The notes: generated from the letters alone by a model not told the origin. A stretch of DNA of 64,000 nucleotides from Flavobacterium panacis (GCF_024649945.1 NZ_JANKMS010000006.1:62001-126000); one strand, 5' to 3'; counted from the first letter of the stretch, positions 51,533 through 60,142 are shown. Program-made: numbers and translations.

Positions 51533-53109
51533 ACAGTATCTACGATAAATTAACAACACTTGATTTTGTAATTGTGGCTGGTTATTTAGTCGCATTATTA
51601 ATCATTGGTTATGTGGTAAGTGTCAAGCAGAGAAAGAAAGACGAAACGCTTTTCTTGGCTGGAAATTCATTAAACTGGTACAGCATCGGGTTTAATATGT
51701 GGGGAACCAATGTTGGTCCGTCGTCTTTATTAGCCTTTGCGAGTATTGGTTATGCAACGGGAATTGTAGCAGGAAATTTTGAATGGTATGCCTTTGTCTT
51801 TTTACTGCTTTTGGCGATGGTTTTTGCACCGCGTTATATTGCGAGTAAAGTAAGCACCATGCCCGAATATATGGGAAAACGTTACGGCGACAGTACACAA
51901 AACATTTTAGCTTGGTACGCTTTGGTAAAAATCTTGGTAAGCTGGTTGTCTTTAGGATTATTCAGCGGAGGCGTTTTAGTGCGTCAGATTCTAGGAATTC
52001 CAATGTGGCAGAGCGTTACCGTTTTAGTGATTTTCTCTGGAATTTTCACTTTTGCAGGAGGATTAAAAGCGATTGCTAAAGTAAACGTTTTTCAGATGAT
52101 TCTGTTGATTGTCGTTTCATTAACACTTTCGTATTTAGGATTGCAAAAGGTTGGCGGAATCGAAGCTTTAGCAGTAAAAACACCATCTAATTTTTGGAAT
52201 TTAGTTCGCCCTTCAGATGATGCAAGTTATCCGTGGCCGGCTATTTTATTAGGATATCCAGTTGCTGCAGTTGCTTTTTTCTGTACCGATCAATCGATGG
52301 TGCAGAGTGTTTTAGGAGCTAAAAATCTAGAACAAGGACAACTTGGAGTAAACTTTATTGGATGGCTGAAAGTAATGGCACTTCCGTTATTTATTTTACC
52401 TGGAATTTTGTGCTACGCTTTATATCCGGAATTAGGAAGCAACTCCGATTTGGCTTATATGACAATGGTTACAAACCTTTTCCCAAGCGGAATGAACGGT
52501 TTGGTAATCTGTGTAATGATTGCCGTTTTGGTAGGAACAATTGGTTCTTCGCTTAACGCTTTGAGCACCGTTTTTACGAATGATATTTATGTGAAGAAAA
52601 TCAATCCGACAGCGACTATTAAAGATCAAATTAGAATTGGTCGTTTAACTATTGCTGCAGGTTGTGTATTTGCGATCTTGATTGCGGTTGCAATTGACAA
52701 TATCAAAGGACAGAATTTATTCAACATTTTTCAGGCGGTTTTAGGTTTCTTGGCGCCTTCGTTATCTGTTGTGTTCCTTTTGAGTGTTTTCTGGAAACGC
52801 ACCACTAAAAAAGCCGTAAATGCAACTCTTTCTTGGGGTTCTGCTTTTAGTTTATTTGTTGGAGTTTTATATTTATGGATTTTCCCAGCCGATAAATACC
52901 CAGTTTGGCCTCACTTTTTGTTGATTTCGTTTTACATTTTTGCGGTGCTTTTAATTGCTGCGGTAATTATTTCTTTAGTGGATAAAAATCCTGAGGTTAA
53001 TGTTTCAGATGAAACTGATATTCCTAAAACTAGTAAGAAAGTGAAGTTGTTGTTTGGATTACTGGGATTGACAATCTTTGTTTTATATCTAATTTTCAAT
53101 TTCAATTAA
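51529..53109 (+). CDS. Sodium:solute symporter family transporter
   Basis: A 526-residue inner-membrane protein with about 13 to 14 spans and the SSS pattern: LDFVIVAGYLVALLIIGYVV, then DETLFLAGNSLNWYSIGFNM, TNVGPSSLLAFASIGYATG (sodium-site region), GGLKAIAKVNVFQMILL and GTIGSSLNALSTVFTNDIY. Relatives import sugars, sugar acids or myo-inositol with sodium. It is coupled by a 4-base overlap to the oxidoreductase gene. Its position in the pectin region suggests import of an oligogalacturonide breakdown product; the exact substrate is unknown. Confidence 0.94.
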   Translation: MNSIYDKLTTLDFVIVAGYLVALLIIGYVVSVKQRKKDETLFLAGNSLNWYSIGFNMWGTNVGPSSLLAFASIGYATGIVAGNFEWYAFVFLLLLAMVFAPRYIASKVSTMPEYMGKRYGDSTQNILAWYALVKILVSWLSLGLFSGGVLVRQILGIPMWQSVTVLVIFSGIFTFAGGLKAIAKVNVFQMILLIVVSLTLSYLGLQKVGGIEALAVKTPSNFWNLVRPSDDASYPWPAILLGYPVAAVAFFCTDQSMVQSVLGAKNLEQGQLGVNFIGWLKVMALPLFILPGILCYALYPELGSNSDLAYMTMVTNLFPSGMNGLVICVMIAVLVGTIGSSLNALSTVFTNDIYVKKINPTATIKDQIRIGRLTIAAGCVFAILIAVAIDNIKGQNLFNIFQAVLGFLAPSLSVVFLLSVFWKRTTKKAVNATLSWGSAFSLFVGVLYLWIFPADKYPVWPHFLLISFYIFAVLLIAAVIISLVDKNPEVNVSDETDIPKTSKKVKLLFGLLGLTIFVLYLIFNFN

Positions 53110-53132
53110 TAATTCAAAGAAATTAAAAATTG

Positions 53133-53197
53133 CTCGCAAAGTCGCGAAGTCGCAAAGTTTTAATTCAAAAAACTCTGCGACTTCGCGACTTTGCGAG
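53133..53197. repeat. CGCAAAG palindrome
   Basis: Inverted repeat with 28-base arms at 53133-53160 and 53170-53197, one mismatch that would be a G-U pair, and a loop of 9 bases. The arms contain GCGAAGTCGC, itself nearly palindromic. Same family as 570-630. Confidence 0.88.
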
Positions 53198-53235
53198 ATT
53201 AAAAAAATAAGTTCTTTTTAGCAAAGAACCTAAAA

Positions 53236-53315
53236 CATAGCTGAAGGTTTCAACCTTGGGAACGCAATACAAATCCGCAATAATGCGTTTCCCAAGGTTG
53301 AAACCTTGAGCTATG
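53236..53315. repeat. GGTTTCAACC long palindrome, copy 2
   Basis: An 80-base element framed by CATAG and CTATG with arms AAGGTTTCAACCTTGGGAA and the complement. The related element is at 44308-44384. Confidence 0.8.
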
Positions 53316-53336
53316 TTCTGAAAAGGATTATAAATA

Positions 53337-53378
53337 AAAAACAGATAATTTTCAATCTAGAAAACTATCTGTTTTTTT
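53337..53378. terminator. Intrinsic terminator between convergent genes
   Basis: AAAACAGATAATTTTC (from 53337) pairs with GAAAACTATCTGTTTT (53360-53376), one G-U pair, followed by a T run; A runs on the other side make it work in both directions. It ends the symporter transcript. Confidence 0.8.
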
Positions 53379-53381
53379 ATG

Positions 53382-53510
53382 AATTGCCTCCAGTTTTAAC
53401 TGGAGGTATAAAGCAAGAATAGAAAAAGGCTTTAGCCAAAAAAAATCAGTTTGGCTAAGGCCTTTTGAGCTTTGCATCAATCTGTCATCCAGCTAAAGCT
53501 GGATGCAATT
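53382..53510. repeat. Triple-palindrome element, copy B (129 bp)
   Basis: Begins AATTGCCTCCAG and ends CTGGATGCAATT, with central GGCTTTAGCC / GGCTAAGGCC words. It has the same length as copy C and is nearly identical to it over the first 60 bases. The right arm (CATCCAGCTAAAGCTGGATG) shows a change on both sides of its stem relative to copy A, so pairing is preserved. Confidence 0.85.
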
Positions 53511-53579
53511 GAATTATACTACTTAAAATAGCTTTGTGTGTCCATAAAAATGAAACCATTTTATTGTCTAAGACTCTTT

Positions 53580-54950
53580 CTAAAACACTCTTGCTATTTG
53601 TGTGTTTACACGAATATTATTAGGAGCATCCAAACCTTGGTTTTCATAAGTAGTGAAATCTAAATTAACACCCGGTCTAAAAATCAGGCAATGTGTTGAA
53701 CCTCCAAAATGAAACATTCCCAGTTCGTCACCTTTCTTTACAATGTCGCCGGCTTTAACTGTTATTTGACAGCTTGAAACCTCTGCCATACCCACAGGTA
53801 TTACGCACATAAGTCCAATCGCTGGATTATCTGCCTCAATAAATATAAGCGCTTTGGTGGCAACTGCTGTTAAAAAAGGCTGTGAATTGTTAGGCGCACT
53901 CGAATCGGGTCCTTCTGGATTGTAGAAACCTTGATATAGATTTTCTAAATAATAAGTACCGTTTACAATTTCGGTTTTTACGATTCTACCGTTTACAGGA
54001 CTATGCCAGCGATGGTAGCTCAAAGCACTCAAAAAAGCCTGATAAACTGTTCCTCCACCAAACTGAGGTGCTAATTCATCAAAATTCATCATGTTTTCTA
54101 ACGAATACGGCTGTCCTTTTAACCAAAATTGATCTGACAAAGCCACATTTTTAGCCACTTGCAAAGGCGCCGATTCACAAGCGTTTACAATAATCGAATC
54201 GTCATTAGGTGCAGTTACAGGACGTACATTTGTACAAAACAATCTGGTAAAAAAATCATCCCAGCTTTTAAATCCGTAATACGGATCTGAAGGATTGGAC
54301 TGAAAAACATCAGAAAATGTAGCATTGGCAGGAATTGGATTTGGTTCTAAACCTAAAGCACCTTTAGCAACCTGCATCATTTCAGATTGTGCTAATTCGC
54401 TCAACCATGCAATTACGTTTTCTGAAGCATCATTGTCTATTAAAACATATCTAGAATCTTCTGAAGTCAAGAACTTAGACCAGTACTTTAATATTTTTTT
54501 TAATTGTTGATTAACCAATGCATTTGAAAAAACATCGTAACCAAAACTGGTTGCCATTGGCCACGCTAAAAGGGCATTAATTGGAAAACCAATCATACCT
54601 GCAGGAGTTTGATTTCCGGGAGCACCAGTTTGATAAGCTTCTGGAGCAGTTCTCATGATTCCGTTTAGTAAATAAAGAAAATCTTCAAAAGTCATAGGCT
54701 CAGGTTCCCAATCCAAAGGAGTTTGTTTTTTTAGAAAATGAGCTTCGGCAAACATTCCCTGCACATTCGCATACAAAACAGGGTCTGAATATACTAGATT
54801 TTGAAATTCGGCAATTTCAGGAATAAGGAATGTTGGATATTTTTTGGTAAACTTCCTAATTTTCTGTGTCCAATTTTCAATAATTTGCGGGTCTTGGGGT
54901 AACCAGCTTCCCAATAATTGCTTTGCTTTGATAAATGTAGTTGTTTCCAT
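53580..54950 (-). CDS. Phosphatidylserine decarboxylase-like protein with PSDC domain
   Basis: A 456-residue soluble protein. Residues 20-190 look like the phosphatidylserine-decarboxylase-associated domain (LNGIMRTAPEAYQTGAPGNQ, GFPINALLAWPMAT). Residues 200-456 are the catalytic domain: WDDFFTRLF, ALSYHRWHSPVNGRI (the YHR-H-P--G motif) and FHFGGSTHCLIF, where Ser418 of GGST is the residue that becomes the pyruvoyl group after self-cleavage. It lacks membrane segments. Proteins of this architecture include fungal aromatic amino acid decarboxylases such as PsiD, so the substrate may be an amino acid rather than a phospholipid. It stands alone. Confidence 0.88.
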   Translation of the reverse strand: METTTFIKAKQLLGSWLPQDPQIIENWTQKIRKFTKKYPTFLIPEIAEFQNLVYSDPVLYANVQGMFAEAHFLKKQTPLDWEPEPMTFEDFLYLLNGIMRTAPEAYQTGAPGNQTPAGMIGFPINALLAWPMATSFGYDVFSNALVNQQLKKILKYWSKFLTSEDSRYVLIDNDASENVIAWLSELAQSEMMQVAKGALGLEPNPIPANATFSDVFQSNPSDPYYGFKSWDDFFTRLFCTNVRPVTAPNDDSIIVNACESAPLQVAKNVALSDQFWLKGQPYSLENMMNFDELAPQFGGGTVYQAFLSALSYHRWHSPVNGRIVKTEIVNGTYYLENLYQGFYNPEGPDSSAPNNSQPFLTAVATKALIFIEADNPAIGLMCVIPVGMAEVSSCQITVKAGDIVKKGDELGMFHFGGSTHCLIFRPGVNLDFTTYENQGLDAPNNIRVNTQIARVF

Positions 54951-55299
54951 AATTTTTTAGGTTAAATTAATAACTAAGGTATTTCAGAAAATAATTTGAA
55001 AATTTTAATTAGTTACGAAAGCCTGTTTTTGTGTTATGAAAAGCCAGTATTATAGTTAGGAAACCAAAAACTTTCGGTATAGGAAAATTTTTATTTAAAT
55101 GAAATGTTTTTTTTTATGAATTGCCTCCAGTTTTAACTGGAGGTACAAAGCAAGAATAGAAAAAGGCTTTAGCCAAAAAACGTGTAGTTCGGCTAAAGCC
55201 TTTTAAGCTTTTTATTAATTTTCATCCAGCTAAAGTTGGATACAATTAATTTGAATTTTATTAAAAAACTTTGCGACTTTGTGTCTTTGCGAGATTAAA
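54951..55299. other. 349-base intergenic region
   Basis: Between two minus-strand genes. It contains copy C of the triple-palindrome element (55119-55247) and a half copy of the CGCAAAG family at 55268-55297, just beyond the stop of the MFS gene. The part next to the decarboxylase gene should hold its promoter, but I see no clear boxes. Confidence 0.7.
55119..55247. repeat. Triple-palindrome element, copy C (129 bp)
   Basis: Begins AATTGCCTCCAG and ends TTGGATACAATT, with central AGGCTTTAGCC / GGCTAAAGCC. Length equals copy B. It is 1.6 kb from copy B, on the other side of the decarboxylase gene and in the same orientation, so B and C flank that gene as direct repeats. Confidence 0.85.
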
Positions 55300-56514
55300 T
55301 TATTTCTCAGTCTTTTTTCTCCCTTCAATATTCGGTAAGAACCCAGTAATAACACCAATTAACGGCAAGAACGCACAAATTTTAAATACATATTCTATAC
55401 TCGTTGCATCGGCGATTTTTCCTAAAACAGCAGAACCTAATCCGCCCATTCCGAAAGCAAATCCGAAGAAAAGACCAGCTACTAATCCAACTTTTCCGGG
55501 CATTAATTCTGTTGCGTAAACCAAAATTGCAGAGAAAGCAGAAGAAAGAATCAATCCGATAATTACAGATAAAGTTCCAACCCAGAATAAAGAAACGTAA
55601 GGCAACATCAAAGTAAACGGCGCAACTCCAAGGATTGAAACCCAGATTACATATTTTCTTCCAAAACGGTCTCCAATTGGTCCACCGATTAAAGTTCCTG
55701 CGGCAACAGCGCCAGAGAACAAGAATAAGTATACTTGTGACTGCTGAATTGAAATATGGAATTTATCAATCAAAAAGAAAGTATAATAACTCGTAATACT
55801 GCTCATGTAGAAGTATTTAGAGAAAATCAAAATCAATAGAATCACTAATGAAACAATGACACGGTTTTTAGATAAATGGTGTGTTTCGATTTTCATCGCT
55901 GCTTTATTCGCATTTCTTTCAGATAAATGTTCTGTGTACCAAATCGCAATTCTGTACAAAGTAAAAACGCCAATTAAAGCAATAATACAAAACCAAGCTA
56001 CATAACTTTGTCCGTTTGGAATAATGATAAAAGCGGCTAATAAAGGTCCGATGGCGCTTCCTGCGTTTCCTCCTAATTGAAAGATAGATTGTGCCAATCC
56101 TTTTTTACCACCCGAAGCCAAATGCGCTACACGAGAAGATTCTGGATGGAAAATAGAAGATCCAATTCCGATTAAACTTACTGATAACAGCAAGAAAACA
56201 AAACTAGTAGCAATTGAAACTAGGAATAATCCAGTCATTGTAAAACACATTCCGATAATTAGCGAATAGGGTTTAGAATTTTTATCGGTATACATTCCAA
56301 CAAACGGCTGCAGGATAGAAGCTACGATTTGGTAAGTAAAAGTGATGATTCCGATTTGAGTAAAGCTCAGTCCGAAATTGTCTTTGATAAGTGGATAAAT
56401 TGACGGAACAACAGCTTGTAAAAGGTCATTAATTAAATGCGAAAAGCTGATTATAAAAAGTATCGAATACGTCGTTTTTTTTATTACTTCTGGTTGTACT
56501 TTAACGGTTTCCAT
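55300..56514 (-). CDS. MFS transporter, fosmidomycin-resistance (Fsr)-like
   Basis: A 404-residue inner-membrane transporter with 12 spans. FSHLINDLLQAVVPSIYPLI (about residues 20-39) is the family opening, with FTYQIVASILQPFVGMYTDK, GIGSSIFHPESSRVAHLASG (the FHPE--R motif) and LAQSIFQLGGNAGSAIGPLL as further signatures. Relatives export fosmidomycin and other small compounds. It is divergent from an AraC-type regulator gene, separated by 100 bases, which suggests that this regulator controls it. Confidence 0.92.
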   Translation of the reverse strand: METVKVQPEVIKKTTYSILFIISFSHLINDLLQAVVPSIYPLIKDNFGLSFTQIGIITFTYQIVASILQPFVGMYTDKNSKPYSLIIGMCFTMTGLFLVSIATSFVFLLLSVSLIGIGSSIFHPESSRVAHLASGGKKGLAQSIFQLGGNAGSAIGPLLAAFIIIPNGQSYVAWFCIIALIGVFTLYRIAIWYTEHLSERNANKAAMKIETHHLSKNRVIVSLVILLILIFSKYFYMSSITSYYTFFLIDKFHISIQQSQVYLFLFSGAVAAGTLIGGPIGDRFGRKYVIWVSILGVAPFTLMLPYVSLFWVGTLSVIIGLILSSAFSAILVYATELMPGKVGLVAGLFFGFAFGMGGLGSAVLGKIADATSIEYVFKICAFLPLIGVITGFLPNIEGRKKTEK

Positions 56515-56602
56515 GAGTTGTTTTTAGATTAATTTTAATTTTAGAAATTATAGTGGCACTAATTTTTTACAAAATTGAAATAAATAAGAATGTCAAAATT
56601 GC

Positions 56603-56610
56603 TATATTTG
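56603..56610 (+). promoter_or_regulatory. -7-like box directly before the AraC gene
   Basis: TATATTTG, a match to TAnnTTTG, ends 4 bases before the ATG at 56615. If it is used, the transcript would be leaderless or nearly so. A -33 TTG lies at 56575-56577, which is 25 bases away, longer than usual. Confidence 0.35.
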
Positions 56611-56614
56611 GACA

Positions 56615-57433
56615 ATGAATAGTCAATATCGGACATATAGGGTAGCAACAGATTTTGGATATAAGGTAGATTCCTCAATCCCAGTTATAGGTTATACGGA
56701 GACGGTAACCAATGAGATGTGTATTTCGCATTCACACCCAAGAGGGCAATTAATCTACGCGACACGTGGTGTAATGAACGTTGTGGTAGGAAATAATATT
56801 TGGGTTGTAAATCCGTTACAAGGCCTTTGGATTCCAAGCGGAGTAGAACATCAGGTTACTTTTCAGAAAGACGTAAATTATTACAGTGTTTTTATCGATC
56901 CTTCTGCAATTGCTGGATTACCAGAAAATAGTTTTTCGTTTGATATTCCGATGTTTTTAAAGCAATTGGTTTTCAAAATAATTTCTTTTGGAACAAGTGG
57001 AAACTTATCAGATTCGCAACGACGAATCATTTATGTTTTTTTGGATGAATTAGCTTTAATTACGCCAAGCGCCACTTTTTTGCCAACTACAAATGATGAA
57101 AGACTGCAGAAAGTAGTGGAACTTTTAATGAGCGATGTTTCGAGCAAACAAACGATTGATTATTATGCCGAACTTTCTTTTATGAGCAGTCGAACTTTAT
57201 CGCGCTTGTTCATAAAAGAATTAGGGATGAATTTCAGCGATTGGCGTACTCGAATGAAATTACTGGAAGCGATTAAAAGATTAGGCGAAAAACAATCTAT
57301 AAAAGAAATCGCTTTAGATTTAGGCTATGAAACGGCGAGTGCTTTTATTTTTATGTTTAAGAAGCATTTAGGAACAACGCCTTCTAACTATATTTTAGAA
57401 GACGAAAATGAATCTGAAAAGATGATTGCTTAG
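56615..57433 (+). CDS. AraC family transcriptional regulator
   Basis: A 272-residue regulator. Residues 25-110 form a cupin-like sensor domain (HSHPRGQLIYATRGVMNVVV, GLWIPSGVEHQV). Residues about 165-262 hold two helix-turn-helix motifs: YAELSFMSSRTLSRLFIKEL with FSDWRTRMKLLEAI, and IKEIALDLGYETASAFIFMF with FKKHLGTTPSNYI. It is divergent from the MFS exporter gene and probably regulates it in response to a small ligand, which would be the exported compound. Confidence 0.95.
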   Translation: MNSQYRTYRVATDFGYKVDSSIPVIGYTETVTNEMCISHSHPRGQLIYATRGVMNVVVGNNIWVVNPLQGLWIPSGVEHQVTFQKDVNYYSVFIDPSAIAGLPENSFSFDIPMFLKQLVFKIISFGTSGNLSDSQRRIIYVFLDELALITPSATFLPTTNDERLQKVVELLMSDVSSKQTIDYYAELSFMSSRTLSRLFIKELGMNFSDWRTRMKLLEAIKRLGEKQSIKEIALDLGYETASAFIFMFKKHLGTTPSNYILEDENESEKMIA

Positions 57434-57520
57434 ATCATTTGCTCGATTAGAACGCGGATGAAACGGATTTACTTCGTAAAGACGCGGATTTGTGCGGATT
57501 TTAATTATATCAACGTAGGA

Positions 57521-57553
57521 AGCTTTGTCAAAGTTTTTAGCTTTGACAAAGCT
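57521..57553. repeat. AGCTTTGTCAAAG hairpin
   Basis: Perfect 13-bp arms (57521-57533 and 57541-57553) with a 7-base loop TTTTTAG. Each arm is partly self-complementary through CTTTG / CAAAG. Confidence 0.85.
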
Positions 57554-57727
57554 ATTGATGATGAACAAAAAAAGAAATCCGTTTTCATCAGCGTCTTCGC
57601 AATAAGCGAATCAGTTTCATCTGCGTTCCATAAAAATCGCGACATCATTTTTTTTAATACTAAAAAAGTGATAACCCATAATTTTTCCCTTAAAAAATTA
57701 TCAAAAAGTAGTGTTTTTTATGAAATA

Positions 57728-57773
57728 GCAGGATAGTACAGGTTGTCAAATGTAAAGATAACACTTATCTTTA
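57728..57773 (+). promoter_or_regulatory. CAGGA direct repeat and promoter before GH78 gene
   Basis: GCAGGA at 57728-57733 and ACAGGT at 57738-57743, 10 bases apart, overlapping a TTG at 57743-57745; then 20 bases, then TATCTTTA at 57766-57773 (close to TAnnTTTG). The start codon is 19 bases further. The same layout is seen at 47639-47685. Confidence 0.6.
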
Positions 57774-57792
57774 GTCCCAAAATACACTTACT

Positions 57793-59979
57793 ATGCTAAA
57801 CCGCTTTTCCATTTTTAAACTTTTATTGGTTCTTATTATTTTCTGTCCTTCCGATTCTTTGTCAGCGCAAGAGAAATCAAAAGAAGCGACATGGATTTGG
57901 TACCCAGGCGATTTCGAAGTTTGGTTAAGCAACAAAATGCAAGTAAGACGCACAGAACGCGAAGCCGTTTTTCCGCCACTTTGGCAATATTATAGCCCTT
58001 ATGCTTTGGTAACTTTTCAAACCGAAGTAGATATTCCAAAACCAGATCAGGTCAAAATTTTCTCAGAGGGACCTTTTCAATTACTTTTAGATGGCGTTCA
58101 AATTTACGGACAGCCTAAATCGATTACAATTCCTGCTGGAAAACATAAAATTTCATTTAAAGTTTACAATCAGGAAGTTTTGCCAGCTATTTATATTTCT
58201 GGTCAATACGTGAAATCTAATGCTTCTTGGAAAGTAACCAACGAAGATAAACTTTGGATTGATGAAGCTGGAAAAGCACAACAATCGGGTACGCCTTGGG
58301 TTCCTGTTGGTTCTTGGAATTTTGATTCGGCAGAAAATAAACCTTCGGAATTTAAATTAACAACAAAACCTCTAAGTGCAAAAAAAACAGAAAAAATAGC
58401 AGGTGGTGAATTGGTAGATTTTGGAAAAGAAACTTTTGGTTACATCAAAATTCATGGTTTAAAAGGAAAAGGTAAAGTAGCGCTTTATTACGGAGAAGCT
58501 CGCGAAGAAGCTTTGGATTCTGCGAAATGTGAAACTTTAGATCATTTATCTTTTGATGGAAAACAGTCTGAAACTTATACACACGACGGATCAAAAGCAT
58601 TTCGTTATGTTCAGGTTCAAGCAGGTGCAGGTGTAAAATACGATTCTATTTCCATGCTCTACGAATATTTGCCATTAGATTATCGTGGTGCATTCAAATC
58701 TTCAGATCAATTATTGAATAAAATTTGGGATGTGTCAGCTTACACGATGCATTTAACATCTCGCGAATTTTTTATTGATGGAATTAAACGCGACCGTTGG
58801 GTTTGGTCTGGTGATGCGTATCAAAGTTACTTAATGAATTATTATTTATTCTTTGATTCGCCTTCTGTAGAACGAACAATGTCAGCGCTTCGTGGAAAAG
58901 ATCCTGTAACGGCTCATGTAAATATCATTATGGATTATTCGCTGTATTGGTTTGTGGGTGTTTATGATTACTACTTACATACAGGCGATACGAAATTCAT
59001 CAAAACCTATTATCCAAGAATGAAGTCGCTGATGGATTTCTGTTTAGAAAGAAGAAACAAAAACGGATTCTTAGAACCGTTAGAAGGTGACTGGGTTTTC
59101 ATTGATTGGGCAGACGGATTACCAAAAACAGGCGAAGTTAGTTTTGAGCAAATGCTTTTAGCAAGAAGTTTAGAAGCCATGGCTGTTAGTGCTGAAATCG
59201 CTGGTAAAAATGAAGATCAAAAACAATATCAAAAATTAGCCGCTGATTTAAAAACCAGTCTATTTGATGTGTTTTGGGATAAGAAAGAAAACGTGATGAA
59301 ACATCAGCGTATCGACGGAAAAATGCAGAATATTGTAACCAGATACGCTAATATGTTCGGTATTTTCTTCAATTATTTTACGGAAGAACAAAAACAAAGT
59401 GTAAAAAATAAAGTGTTGTTAAATAAAGATGTTCTTCAAATTACAACACCGTACATGCGTTTTTATGAGTTAGAAGCGTTGTGCGCCATGGACGAACAGA
59501 AATTTGTTTTAAATGAAATTCGTGACTATTGGGGCGGAATGTTAAATCTTGGCGCAACATCATTTTGGGAAAAATACGATCCAAAACAAAGCGGAAAAGA
59601 TCATTTAGAAATGTATGGTCGCCCTTACGGGAAAAGCCTTTGCCACGCTTGGGGAGCTAGTCCGATTTATTTATTAGGTAAATATTATTTAGGTGTGAAA
59701 CCAACCGCTCCAGGATATTCAGAATATGAAATCAAACCAAATTTAGGCGGTTTAAAATGGATGGAAGGAAAAGTCCCAACACCAAGCGGAGAAGTTGCTG
59801 TGTATTGCAGTACGAAAGAAATTAAAGTAAAAGCAGGCGAAGGAGAAGGAAAATTAATTTTCAAAAGTGCAAGCAAACCAAAATCAAACTCTGGAACAAT
59901 TACAGAATTAACAAAAAATAAATATCAGTTGGTTGTAAAACCGAATGTGGAGTATATCGTGAGTTATAAAGCGATTTAA
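57793..59979 (+). CDS. Alpha-L-rhamnosidase-like enzyme, glycoside hydrolase family 78
   Basis: A 728-residue secreted enzyme (signal peptide to about residue 25, LSAQ). Residues 90-300 are beta-sandwich domains (LLLDGVQIYGQPKSITIPAG, ELVDFGKETFGYIKIHGLKG, KAFRYVQVQAG). The (alpha/alpha)6 barrel starts near residue 310 with CEDG-like motif REFFIDGIKRDRWVWSGDAY, which is the GH78 signature, then GDWVFIDWADG and TSFWEKYDPKQSGKDH, with the C-terminal sandwich at 640-728. GH78 removes terminal L-rhamnose from pectin side chains. It follows its promoter closely and precedes the beta-propeller protein gene by 202 bases. Confidence 0.93.
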   Translation: MLNRFSIFKLLLVLIIFCPSDSLSAQEKSKEATWIWYPGDFEVWLSNKMQVRRTEREAVFPPLWQYYSPYALVTFQTEVDIPKPDQVKIFSEGPFQLLLDGVQIYGQPKSITIPAGKHKISFKVYNQEVLPAIYISGQYVKSNASWKVTNEDKLWIDEAGKAQQSGTPWVPVGSWNFDSAENKPSEFKLTTKPLSAKKTEKIAGGELVDFGKETFGYIKIHGLKGKGKVALYYGEAREEALDSAKCETLDHLSFDGKQSETYTHDGSKAFRYVQVQAGAGVKYDSISMLYEYLPLDYRGAFKSSDQLLNKIWDVSAYTMHLTSREFFIDGIKRDRWVWSGDAYQSYLMNYYLFFDSPSVERTMSALRGKDPVTAHVNIIMDYSLYWFVGVYDYYLHTGDTKFIKTYYPRMKSLMDFCLERRNKNGFLEPLEGDWVFIDWADGLPKTGEVSFEQMLLARSLEAMAVSAEIAGKNEDQKQYQKLAADLKTSLFDVFWDKKENVMKHQRIDGKMQNIVTRYANMFGIFFNYFTEEQKQSVKNKVLLNKDVLQITTPYMRFYELEALCAMDEQKFVLNEIRDYWGGMLNLGATSFWEKYDPKQSGKDHLEMYGRPYGKSLCHAWGASPIYLLGKYYLGVKPTAPGYSEYEIKPNLGGLKWMEGKVPTPSGEVAVYCSTKEIKVKAGEGEGKLIFKSASKPKSNSGTITELTKNKYQLVVKPNVEYIVSYKAI

Positions 59980-60038
59980 AGTTCTTAGTAATTAGCTCTT
60001 AGTAATTAGTGATTAGCGCATAGTTTATAACGTTCAAT

Positions 60039-60142
60039 TTGTCATTTCGAGGAACGAGAAATCTCCACAAGTAGCTCCGCACAGAATGTCACCAATCGTT
60101 GTAGAGTTTCTCGCGAAGATTTCTCCTATGTCGAAATGACAA
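60039..60142. repeat. TTGTCATTTCGA terminal-repeat element, copy 1 (104 bp)
   Basis: Starts TTGTCATTTCGA and ends with the exact complement, a perfect 12-bp terminal inverted repeat, continued imperfectly by GGAACGAGAAATCTC / GAAGATTTCTCC. Copy 2 lies at 63357-63456. Confidence 0.85.

Larger units (their letters stand above)
53110..53579. other. 470-base intergenic region between convergent genes, all repeats
   Basis: In order: a CGCAAAG palindrome (53133-53197), the second GGTTTCAACC palindrome (53236-53315), a terminator hairpin (53337-53378) and copy B of the triple-palindrome element (53382-53510). This is the most repeat-dense gap of the window. Confidence 0.85.
57434..57792. other. 359-base intergenic region
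   Basis: It holds ACGCGGAT-type words, a perfect hairpin at 57521-57553 and, near the end, the CAGGA direct repeat with a promoter for the GH78 gene. A frame at 57458-57736 is open but falls in this repeat material and has no credible protein. Confidence 0.7.

Noticed and set aside
53382-55247. Copies B and C of the triple-palindrome element as insertion sequence ends
   Set aside because: They are direct repeats around a single decarboxylase gene with no transposase, so a composite transposon cannot be claimed from sequence alone.
57458-57736. Open frame of 92 codons downstream of the AraC gene
   Set aside because: It runs through a perfect hairpin and repeat words (ACGCGGAT, AGCTTTGTCAAAG) and into the CAGGA promoter region, with no plausible start context or protein pattern.
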